This document shows positions 47,005 through 56,862 of a stretch of 64,000 bases of DNA, piece after piece. The notes under the pieces are model-generated. The model had not been told where the DNA came from, did not search any database, and saw only the letters and a list, made by a program, of their open reading frames with translations. How positions within the stretch are numbered: position 1 is the stretch's first letter; each line of letters opens with the position of its first letter. The stretch lies in assembly GCA_963924555.1 (NCBI GenBank), contig OZ004597.1, forward strand, positions 5,901,904 through 5,965,903, given 5' to 3'. Both the position numbers and the translations under genes were made by a program. The DNA comes from Crambe crambe (lineage: Eukaryota; Porifera; Demospongiae; Poecilosclerida; Crambeidae).

Positions 47005-49992
47005 GCGTAAGCCGCCTATTATCGACCAGATCTATTATCGACTGTGAAATCCAGAGGAAATAAGCGATATGATGTCCACAAAATATCCAATAATATACGC
47101 GCGTGCACGGAAAAAAAAGCAGCTGGTGTATTTCAGATTTCAGAAGTTATCTACAGAAGTTTGCTCTGAGCCCGGAAGAAGCAATACTGTAAGTAAATAA
47201 GTACAAAGCGCTTCAGTTTAACTAATGTATAACAAACTGCACGCTAATTATCAAGTCTGTGACTAGCTAAATAGTTGATTTGAGCGGGGTTTAGTACAGT
47301 GTTATTTTTGGTTAAATTTAATAGATAATGCCTCGTATAAAAAAGAAGAAAGCAAAAACAAAGCTACCTTGTCCTAGACCACCAGTTAAGAGGCTGCAAT
47401 GGAAAAATGAATCAATGGAGGCTGCAATAAAAGCAGTGGAGAAGGGAGTGACATCTATTAACAAAGCAGCAAAGATGTATGGTGTACCATGTACAACTCT
47501 CAAGGATCGTATCAGTGGAAGGATTGTGCATGGTGCTAAGCCTGGCCAGAAGCGATATTTGAACGAGGAAGAAGAAAAGTCCCTTGCTGATCACTTGATT
47601 ATAGCTGCAAGTATTGGTTATGGGAAGACAAGGAGAGAAGTGAAGGCCATTACTGAAAAAGTTGCCATAGAAAAAAATCTGCTTAGGAAAGACCGTGTAA
47701 CAGATGGTTGGTGGCGACGATTTAAGGAGAGGAATCCAAAATTATCTTTGCGACGTGGAGATGCTACTGCCCATGTGCGCATGGACGCAACCAATAAAGA
47801 AGCAATAGAGGCATACTACAATCTTCTGGAAGAAACTCTACAAAAGCACGACTTGTCTAATCACCCAGCTCAGATCTACAACATGGACGAAAGTGGAATG
47901 CCTCTTGATCCCCATCCCCCCAACATTATAGCCAAGCGAGGTCAAAAGAAGGTGCGTTACAGAGTATCTGGGAAGAAGGAACAGATAACTATATTGGGTT
48001 GTACTAATGCTATTGGCCAAGCGATTCCACCAATGGTCATTTTTGAGGGGAAATACTTGAATTACCACTGGACGAGCAAGGAAGTTCCTGGAACATATTA
48101 TGGTATGAGTGGTAAGGGATGGACGGACCAAGAACTATTTATGCATTGGCTCAAGGATCACTTCCTAAAATATGCTGTAGTAGGGAGGCCAATCTTGCTG
48201 CTTTTGGATGGCCATAGTTCTCATTATGAGCCATGCAGTGTGGAGCTTGCTAATAATAATAATGTCATCCTGTTCTGTCTACCCCCTCATACGACACAAG
48301 ATTCCCAACCTCTGGATTGTACTGTGTTTGGACCCCTTAAACGTCACTGGTCTACTGTTTGCCACAATTATTTACAAAAGCATCCTGGAGTCTTAATTAG
48401 TAAGTATAATTTTTCTGAGTTATTTGCAGAAGCTTGGTTACAAGCCCTTACACCTGCTAATATAGTGTCTGGATTTCGTAAGTGTGGCATTCATCCATTC
48501 AATCGAAATGCAATCCCAGTTACTAGTTCTGGTGATGAATCTCTGACAACTACTTGCACTACTTCCCCTTCCACCACTCCTAGTTCTGCTCCCCATTCCA
48601 CTTCTACTTCAGTTCCCACTTCCATTCTCCCAAGTATATCTCACTCCCCATCTGATTTCAGTGAAGAACAAGTCGAGCTCTTCAAAAGAAGATATGATGA
48701 AGGTTATGATGTGTATATTGATGAACAGTATGTTGCATGGCTGGAATTAAATCATCCTGGTGTGGTTCCTGGTGGTTTAAATTCTGTATCTGATGCTTTC
48801 AGTCATGTCTCCCCTCTTGATCCTGTTAACCAACAAGAATCTCCATTACCTTGTAATACCAATTCCAATCCAACTGTACCTACTTCCCAGGCTAATCCTG
48901 TATCATTTATTACACCCACTACAAGAGACGAGCCTACAAAAAAAGTGAGTCCAGTGTCAAAGTATTTATCACTGCCGACTACCCCTGCTCGAAAGCCCTC
49001 TACTTCAACATCACGTGCTATCACAGGTGCCAGGGTTTTAACCAGTGCAGAATGTTTACGAATCATCAAAGAAAAGGAAGAGAAAAAGAAGAAAGAAGAG
49101 GAGGAAAAGGAAGAAAGGAAGAAAATCAGAGAAGCAAAGAAACAGCAACGTGAGGAAGAAAAGCGGCGAAAGTTGGAATTGAAGGCTATGAAGGAGCAAA
49201 AAAAGAAAAGAAAGGAAACAGAAAAAGAAGAAGCAAGGAAGAAGAAGACTGAAGAGAAAGTACAGAAAAGCATGCAGAGCAAGAAGAGAAGCCGGAGTGA
49301 AGTTGAACAAAGCAGTGTGACAGCCCAACTTGATGCTGGTCCAAGCAAGAGAACAAATTTGCGAAGCCGACATGATGAAGCAGGCCCAAGCAGTAAGACT
49401 CCTAGACTGATCACTACTGACGAGTGTTGTGTATGCTACCAGGCCTTTGATGAAGATATGGAAGGAACAGACTGGGTCCAATGTGTCTGCACACAATGGC
49501 TTCATGAGGACTGCATTCTAGATTGTGTCATCGATGAAAATGGCAAGGAAAGACTGTGTCCTTATTGTATAATGTAATTTGATATTATAATTTAAAAAAC
49601 TCTAATTTTATTATCATTGATTATAATAATGAAAAAAGTTTCTATTAATAACTTTTTTTAGCTATAATTGCAATGAAAGTCGACCTTCTGACCTATGAAA
49701 CATGAGAGCTACATTCGGTTCCAAAGCTGAGTAAGAGGGCAAAGTTCACAAAATAGTCGATATTAGATATTGTACTTTTCAACGTCTGGTCGATGACGGA
49801 TACGTCTGGTCGATTTACGGCAGCACACCCCTTCGCTTCTATGGCTCATCATCAGGTCACTATTATTAACTCCTGCATAAAATTAACATATCAATCTATT
49901 ATCGATCAGTACAAAAATGAAGTTTATAGGACATTCTGAAGTGAAATTACACCGCGAAGTTTGAAATGCGGTCGATAATTGGCGGCTTACGC
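47005..49992 (+). mobile_element. Pogo/Tigger-type DNA transposon, whole-looking, 2988 bp
   Basis: Ends GCGTAAGCCGCC and GGCGGCTTACGC are perfect inverted repeats, extended imperfectly to ATTATCGACC. Both are flanked by TA (47003-47004 and 49993-49994), the target of Tc1/mariner/pogo elements. Subterminal copies of CTGGTCGAT and TATTATCGA occur at both ends and may be transposase sites. It encodes one uninterrupted transposase. It sits about 170 bases upstream of the gene E ATG, just before the CpG block, and is absent from the paralogous B-C spacer. Confidence 0.93.
47328..49577 (+). CDS. Pogo-family transposase with C-terminal PHD-like finger
   Basis: A single uninterrupted frame of 749 residues. 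A psq/CENP-B-type helix-turn-helix lies at about 35-65 (INKAAKMYGVPCTTLKDRISG region), and a second CENP-B DNA-binding part around 90-145 (WWRRFKERNPKLSLR). The DDE_1 catalytic domain has Asp in YNMDESG (about 187), Asp in LLLDGHSSH (about 293) and Asp in SQPLDCTVFGPLK (about 329), the DDD pattern of pogo. Residues 370-390 read GFRKCGIHPFN, usual for the family. A Ser/Thr/Pro linker and a long Lys/Glu coiled coil (about 578-648) follow. The last 50 residues hold a Cys4-His-Cys3 finger (CCVC, VQCVCTQWLHEDC, CPYC). All catalytic residues are present, so it may be active. Confidence 0.93.
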   Translation: MPRIKKKKAKTKLPCPRPPVKRLQWKNESMEAAIKAVEKGVTSINKAAKMYGVPCTTLKDRISGRIVHGAKPGQKRYLNEEEEKSLADHLIIAASIGYGKTRREVKAITEKVAIEKNLLRKDRVTDGWWRRFKERNPKLSLRRGDATAHVRMDATNKEAIEAYYNLLEETLQKHDLSNHPAQIYNMDESGMPLDPHPPNIIAKRGQKKVRYRVSGKKEQITILGCTNAIGQAIPPMVIFEGKYLNYHWTSKEVPGTYYGMSGKGWTDQELFMHWLKDHFLKYAVVGRPILLLLDGHSSHYEPCSVELANNNNVILFCLPPHTTQDSQPLDCTVFGPLKRHWSTVCHNYLQKHPGVLISKYNFSELFAEAWLQALTPANIVSGFRKCGIHPFNRNAIPVTSSGDESLTTTCTTSPSTTPSSAPHSTSTSVPTSILPSISHSPSDFSEEQVELFKRRYDEGYDVYIDEQYVAWLELNHPGVVPGGLNSVSDAFSHVSPLDPVNQQESPLPCNTNSNPTVPTSQANPVSFITPTTRDEPTKKVSPVSKYLSLPTTPARKPSTSTSRAITGARVLTSAECLRIIKEKEEKKKKEEEEKEERKKIREAKKQQREEEKRRKLELKAMKEQKKKRKETEKEEARKKKTEEKVQKSMQSKKRSRSEVEQSSVTAQLDAGPSKRTNLRSRHDEAGPSSKTPRLITTDECCVCYQAFDEDMEGTDWVQCVCTQWLHEDCILDCVIDENGKERLCPYCIM

Positions 49993-50012
49993 TACAGAGC
50001 TAGAGCCGGCCT

Positions 50013-50100
50013 AACATCCGCGTGCGTGATGCGCGCGATATGCGCGCGAGCCGTACGGACACAGTGCGTCAGACTCTATTTTGCGTTCAGACTCGATTTT
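50013..50100 (+). promoter_or_regulatory. CpG-rich block upstream of gene E
   Basis: Same GCGTGCGTGATGCGCGCGAT arrangement as at gene C. The transposon end lies only about 20 bases upstream, so distal promoter DNA of E is now 3 kb away. Confidence 0.5.
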
Positions 50101-50162
50101 ATCAGAAATATTGATCTTCTAGTTGGAACCTTTACCTATTCCTAGATTGTTGATCTTAGAAA

Positions 50163-52200
50163 ATGCTGTCCATCCTTCGATCAATCAGCAGACGTTTTAG
50201 GACCTCAAATGCTCCAAATGGTGGCCATCCAAGAGCTGAACTCCACAATCGCACTGAGACAAAGGAATGTTTGCCCATGATAGGCAATTTCAAGGTTTGC
50301 CAGTTTGAAGAAATATTTAGTTAGCTACAATTATAACCGCTACGTAGCTATTTCATTTCTCCAGCTTGTTGCTGTGGTGAATGACAGCAAACCAGTTGAA
50401 GCTGCTGAGTTGGAGAAGTATGTGAAGATGAGGGGTAAGAAGAAGTGCTCAGTAAAGGTTGGCATGTACAAAACTCATATCGAGATGGAAAATAAAATTT
50501 ATGTGAGAATTTAGCTAGTTAGTGGCAATGAGATACATGTACTTAATCTAAATATCACTTTTAGGGAACAAAGTGGATTTACCGCTTTCCATTTGAGAAC
50601 CTTAAGGAAATTTCGAAAATAGATGCAGAACCTCTGCTTTTTGCATTCTCCATGTTTACATCAAATGAAGATTACTCCTATTATGTTTTGATTTCAAAGA
50701 AATGTCATTGGTTCACGAGGAGGAACATCTCAGTAAGATCACATAAACCAACAGCTTTCATGTCATTATTATTTTTATGCTTCAGGGAGAGAATTTTGCA
50801 GATATACTAATGAACCAGGTAATTGAATTCCGGAACACAACTCAGGATAATGAGGTACAGTACTACTTGATTTGCAATGTGGTTGTTATCATCTTTTTTT
50901 CTTTTTTTTTTCTTTTTTTTTTTTGCTTCTTTTATTTTTATTATTATGATACTTCATTCAGCTATACCATTTAAAATTTTCTGGTCCAATGAAGACATGC
51001 TTACAGAATCAAAAGGTTTCAGTGAAAATATCCCTATTGAAAATGAGAAGAATCAAGATCATGATGAATCCAGAGAGCCCTCGAGTCCTTCTCCACATTC
51101 CATTGATAATAGTCGTTACAGCAGCCAATATCTTCAACCTCAGCTCTCTCCCCAAGATGATAACAGCATCAGTTCCATGGAATACCATCAACTTAATCTC
51201 TCAGCTCCACTCTATGACCAGCACACAAGTCGCATACCACATTCAAGATTTCTGTCACTGATGAACACTTGCAGAATAGAGGATCCAGCCAAAACCACTC
51301 ATGAGAACACTCGTGATTATATCCCGAGAGAACTCTCTGCAGCTCTAGATGAATCCTTCATGACCAGCAGCTATAACACAAGTTTCTACAATTACCAGTC
51401 ATATTCTCCACACTGTCAGCAAAACCTTCATTATCCAGATCAACTATTCCAGGAAGAATTTGGCATACTCCAATCTATGGACATGGTTGTTCCACTCCAC
51501 TCCTCTGAAGCAGCATCTTGCTCTAAAAGTGATTCATTCCAATACATACCACTCCATGTACGAGACCCCTCTCTTCTCACCATCCCTATACCTGTGAGGA
51601 CTACCAGCTGTCACCTAGGAGAGCAAAAGACATAATGGATCCATCAGTTTCAGAGCACGTAAGAAAGGGTGTCATGTACAACGAAGCCGATATTGTGATA
51701 TTTGAGCCAGAGGTCAGTACCTGTGAAAGCCATGTAACTAGAAATTAAACTTCATTTCTTACATAGAATGACATAACCTTTGAGGATTACAATGATGAAC
51801 TATGGTTTTCAGGACAAGTTGAAACAACACTAGTAGTTGGCTGTACACGGGTATGTAGCTATGTCATTATCATAGCCTTGACTGCATATGCAATAGGCTA
51901 ATATCGATTAACAGAATAATGGATTACAACATTTGCCAACCATTCCGACTAAGGGCTTCCTCTATTGCTTCGAAATGCTGTTCAATGCCTACTTGAACCC
52001 AAAGAGTTTTCATGAAAAAGGCATCGGAGTCAGTAGTGATCCAGGGAAGATAACAAACTACCTCACATCTTGTGAATCTGATGAGTCTATTAAGAACTTG
52101 CGACTATGTTCATATAAGGACTTGAAAGGGACTGGCTACTGGTATTTCCCCTCCATCTTGTGCACGTGAACCAGACCTTGATCTGGAGGTGGACATTTAA
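50163..52200 (+). pseudogene. Array gene E (type 1), broken
   Basis: Exons 1-4 (50163-50294, 50365-50502, 50565-50732, 50786-50854) are open. A deletion joins AAATTTT of intron 4 to CTGGTCCAATG inside exon 5 (at about 50980), removing the acceptor and roughly the first 50 codons of exon 5. The remaining exon 5 (to about 51717) has the same 2-base GT insertion as gene C, and the last exon the same extra C. The next usable acceptor (ATTCAG near 50960) would put exon 5 out of phase. The GAAG duplication of C is absent. So E shares ancestral lesions with C and has its own deletion. Confidence 0.8.
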
Positions 52201-53827
52201 ACTGACAGTAACTATGACTGTAGTATTCATAATTATTTTCATCTGTATCATAATAAGTAAATCATCATGATAATTATGTCTTTTCTATGCACATGTATAT
52301 ATGTAGTTGTGGTAGCTATAGTTAGCAGGATTACGTATCTGCTCCAAGATCTTGTGTTCGAACTTAGATTCTAAATAAACCAGTACAGGATTGCAAATGA
52401 GATAAGCTAGTATAATAATGCTATTATTATGGCTTGAAATCTTTAGCTAACTATAATACGTCATGAATGTAATAGCAAATTTATGATTTCACTCTGTGAT
52501 GAGTCTAAACAGAAAAAGTTCTCATCAGAACATCTATAGCTACAATTAATGCACAATAAGCTAGAGGTCTGAAGATAATTCCTTGGTTATGTTCCCATAG
52601 TGAATGAGTTGATGCATGCTGAGTAGAAGATGAGACTAATATTGGAATAAGTATACATAGCTAAGTATATATATAGCTAACTGGCTAGCTGCATGTAATT
52701 GGCCGCTATTTGTAGCTAATTTATGAAATTGATACAAGAACTGCAGGAAATTTTGAGAAGGCTCATTATGTTCTCTATGGTTAGACCACATGTAGGAGCT
52801 ACTTATTATATAATATTATTATTGACTCTTGAGGATGTCCAATTAAGATAAACGGTTAATTAATTATTTAAATAGAGGTGATTGTGTTATTCAACGGAAA
52901 TCACTAGCTAATTATTGAATCACTAATTGTTATTTGGTGTCCAGCCAAAAAATGCATAATACATGCAGCTACACCGAAATAATTATTAAACAACAAAATT
53001 TCATACTGAAGATGAGAAATGTATTAGCTATAAGTATACTCAATGAGAAGAACTGGGTGATGTCATTGGTTGGCTGCAAGAGGCTACTATAACTGTCACG
53101 TCAATAAGTAGCTATCTAGTAGACTACTCAACTCTGAAAGATGACAAACCTCAACAATATGCAATACACAAAATAATCTCCAAAGAGGATGACCTCTCTA
53201 CACAGAACAAAGGCTGGGTCCCATTATTTGGTGGTTTCACTGTACTGGCAGTAAAGCAGGGTGGGTCAGGAGCAAATGGCCTATAGGAAGGTGGGAGGTC
53301 AATACTTGAAATTGATACAAAATAGAGTTTCCCTAATAGAGAGGTGGATCTCATAACAGTGGAGGGGGATAGACTGCAACCTCCAATTACCAATTTACCA
53401 TGCAAGTAGCTCCTGAAGTTCCACTATCCTTATCATTCTTATCATCCTTATCATCCTTATCATCTGCTTCAGTATTTCAAGAGGGGGAAGCTGCCTATTA
53501 AGAAATACTTCTACTAAATCTCACCTCACATGTAAATCTCAAGGAGGGAGTTAAAATACAACAGTATATCACCCTCGCACCTATCATCGCACTGTTTTCC
53601 ACTGCGCCCACCTGATGGGGGCAGTTTTCTCTCTTTTTTTCTTTTCTTTTCTTTTTTTTTTTTTTTCACTCCTTATTCCCCAACCTGTTTGTACCCCTGC
53701 AGCTTATTCAAACATGAATTGAATCGAAAATTTGTATCTTCCTTGGTCATCTCTTGTTCTTGAATGTGTTCATTCACGTAGTGATCGAAATAAGAGGTAG
53801 ACTCTGGATAAAAATAATTAATAATCG
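52201..53827. other. E-F spacer
   Basis: No gene. Near-identical to the C-D spacer apart from small indels, including a longer pyrimidine run near 53630-53665. Confidence 0.55.
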
Positions 53828-53955
53828 ACTGCGCGGAAATCTACTGCGCGTGCGCGTGATGTGCGCGCGATCACGTTGCTATTGGAGATGTTCCAAGGAC
53901 ATGCGCTCAGTATCAGACTCTTTTGCGTCAGTGTCAGACTCTTTTTGCGATTCAT
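53828..53955 (+). promoter_or_regulatory. CpG-rich block upstream of gene F
   Basis: TGCGCGTGCGCGTGATGTGC, the ATTGGAGATG segment and two CAGACTCTTTT-like copies before the ATG, as at D. Confidence 0.5.
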
Positions 53956-53998
53956 CAATCACTTTGATCTTATCGTTGTTTTATTTAGATAGCGCATA

Positions 53999-55433
53999 AT
54001 GCTGCCCGCCCTTCGATCAATTAGCAGACGTCTTAGGACCTCGCACTCTCAAAATAGTGGCCATCCAAGAGGATGCAATTCTGATCTCGACAATCGTACT
54101 AATACAACAGAATGTTTGCCCAGGATAGGCAAATTCAAGGTTTGCCAGTTTAAAGGAAGATACATTGGATGGAACTATCTCTTTCCTTGCCTCCAGCTTA
54201 TAACTGTGGTTAATGTCAGCAAACCACTTGATGCCGCTGAGTTGAAGAAATATGTGAAGATGAGAGGGAAGAAAAAGTCCTCAGTGAAGGTTGCTATACG
54301 TGAGACTCATCTTGAGATTGCAGATCGAGCCAATGTAAGTATGGTCAAAGCTAACCTAGTATTGCAATAATAAAGTTTTTTTTAAATTGTAGTGGATTTC
54401 CAGGTTCTCATTTGGAAACATGCAGGAAGTCCTGAATACAGATTCTAATCCACGAGTTTTTGGATTCTCCATGTTTACATCAAATGATGATTATTTGTAT
54501 CATATTTTGATTTCGAAGAAATGTCGTTGGTTCAAAAGGAGGAACATCTCAGTAAGATCAAGAATCAAAAGCTTATAACTATAAAATGATGTTACTATAA
54601 TAATGTTTCAGGGAAAGGATTTTGCTGACATCCTCAGGAATCAAATGATCAAATTCCAGGATTCGATTAAGGAAGAGGAACTATTCGGTCAAGAATCTAG
54701 CCTGCTTGAGTTGATGGACATGGTCGTTCCACTCCATGCATCTGAAGTAGCGTCTTATTCGAAAACCAATTCTTTTGAGTACACGCCACTCCATGTCCGA
54801 GACCCCTCTCTCTGCACCATCCCTGTACCTGAGGACTACCATCTTTCACCACATCTAGCAAAAGATGTTATGGATCCCTCAATTCCAGAGTATATGAGGA
54901 ATGGTATCTGTTGTGATAAAGCTAATAATATCGTGACATTTGAGCCAGAGGTCAGTTCCTATAACTTGAAAGCCATGGATTAAATTTTATTTTTACTAAT
55001 GCACAGAACGAAACTACCATCGAGGATCACGACGATGCAATATGGTTTTCTGGTGAAGTCAAAACAACATTGGTAGTTGGCTGTACACAAGTATGTAACA
55101 GCTTATTAAATTCTTGATAATGCTAACTGTTTCAATACTTTTTCTTAATAATTATAGAATAATGGGTTACAACATCTCCCAACTGTCCCAACAAAGGGCT
55201 TCCTCTGCTGCTTTGAAAAACTATTAAATGCCTATTTGAACCCCAAGATGTACTATAATAGAGGAGTAGGAGTCAGCAATGACTCCAGGAAAATTGCCAA
55301 CTACCTCCTATCATGCGAATCTGACTGCTCCTTGCGAATACTCTCATGCAGAGACTTGAAAAGGACTCACTACTGGTACTTCCCTCCATCATGTGTTAGT
55401 GAACCAGACTTCGATCTCGAGATGGACACTTAA
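53999..55433 (+). CDS. Array gene F (type 2), PTB-like paralogue
   Basis: Six exons join in phase: 53999-54139, 54197-54334, 54393-54551, 54612-54950, 55007-55090 and 55158-55433, giving 378 residues. It matches B and D closely, with one extra Asn (KANNIVTFEPE) and scattered substitutions (RTHYWYFPPSC, DLEMDT). The PTB-like region and the C-terminal domain are complete. Intron 1 is again 57 bases and stop-free. It is the last array member; its downstream DNA is diverged from that of B and D and lacks the MITE and relic exon. Function unknown. Confidence 0.75.
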
Positions 55434-56168
55434 CTGACACTGCTTGATACATAAAATTAATGTAGTTTTATTACTAAGGTAGCTTGCTTTTCATTTCATT
55501 TTTTGCTATAATATTATATGAAAATTTATTGCCATAAAATTTGCAATGCAGCATGTTGATAGCAGAATTTTGTACTAGCTATTCTGTAGCACTATGGTGG
55601 CCTTGGTGCTTTCATTAATAATTAGGTCGCAATCATTCTTTTCAGCTGACAACCCTCCTCCCCACCTAATGCAGCAATTAGCTAATGACTCTCTAGTTTC
55701 TTGAAGTGGTCATCCCATCCCTCCAAACAAGCTGAAGGATTTGGAATCTTTTTAATACCTCTCCCCCTTGGTCCTACGTCATGGGATCCTGTAGTATTGT
55801 TCACTGTGGCCACTTATCAGTCTGAAATAAATTGCTTAATAGGAATGGTGGTTTCTTAGTGGAATAAGTGCTGTTAGGAGTGGCTTTTATAATAATTGGT
55901 TTCATTAAAGGGTGGTCAGATACATATGGGGAGGGTTCCTTTTGAGGACCTGGAACTGAACCCCATCATGCATCACATGGGCTTTGACCCCCAGACACTG
56001 GCAACATCTTGTCCACATTCTCTGAAGAAGAGGAAGACATTTATCCTTCTCCTCCTCTGGATGCAGATAAGAAATAAAATTACTTCTATCTGGGTAGCTA
56101 TGCAGAGAGTGTGTGGTAGCTACAACTATGCTTCTAAATCAAGAAAGGTACGTAGCTAGGTAATTCCA
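55434..56168. other. Spacer after the array
   Basis: The first 200 bases are a diverged version of the B/D 3' flank. The 87-codon frame at 55896-56159 (ELNPIMHHMGFDPQ) has some coding texture but no family match and no clear exon partners. Confidence 0.4.
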
Positions 56169-56640
56169 TGGACAAGCTCTGTATTCACAGAGTTTCTGTG
56201 GCCGTTAGTGAGCTCACTGGCTACTTCTAGTGGTGAGATAGTCAATATAACTGATGGTGAGATAACTAGCTAAAAGGCTATACCTCTGCTCACTACTCAA
56301 CCTTGACCTGGGCTTCCCACTCTAACTACTAAGACTCCAGTTTGTATTTCCCATGTACAACATGGGTACTGTATGGTCATTGGAAATGATAATAGTAGAA
56401 TATTCCATTAGAGTTTCCAATCGTATTGCAGTTCTTGCCACTCTATTGTATGAAGTTCTACATAATTATGGTGATCGACATAATGACTATCATTATGGTG
56501 GTATTCAGATCCTGATTACATGAACAGAGAACAGACGGTGTGGCTTTATAGTGGCGAAGAATAATAGCAAAGGTGTGCATGGTTGCTATTCTGTTCCTTG
56601 CCTCATGCAGTACTATTCATCCTCTTCTTCCGCTAAGTGT
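56169..56640 (+). pseudogene. Shrunken copy of the 1263-residue membrane protein gene
   Basis: Begins with the signal-peptide region (ATGGACAAGCTCTGTATTCA, as at 56863). After about 110 bases it jumps to sequence matching 59670-60055 of the intact gene (CTCAACCTTGACCTGGGCTT, GAACAGAGAACAGACGGTGT). About 2.7 kb of the interior is deleted and the frame is broken repeatedly. Confidence 0.8.
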
Positions 56641-56862
56641 CAATGAAGAGGAAGAATTAAACCACCTGAAAGAGAGGGACTTAACCTGATGCTGTTCCAC
56701 TCTCAGTGTCCATGGTAGCCATTTTATAGTAGCTAGCTATTTATAGTAGTAGCTATTAATATTAGTAGCTATTTATAGTAGCTAACTGCATGCAACCTAT
56801 TATGGCTAATTCTAGCTTAGTAGCTGTATACTACAGGTAATTCATAGTTCAGACTATAGACA
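56641..56862. promoter_or_regulatory. 5' region of the 1263-residue gene
   Basis: Contains a short AT-rich tandem array (TAGTAGCTATTTATAGTAGC variants, 56729-56790) and no CpG block. Called by position. Confidence 0.35.

Noticed and set aside
48803-49505. Ser/Phe/Leu-rich frames antisense to the transposase
   Set aside because: They mirror the Lys/Glu-rich coiled coil of the pogo transposase and have no start or family support.
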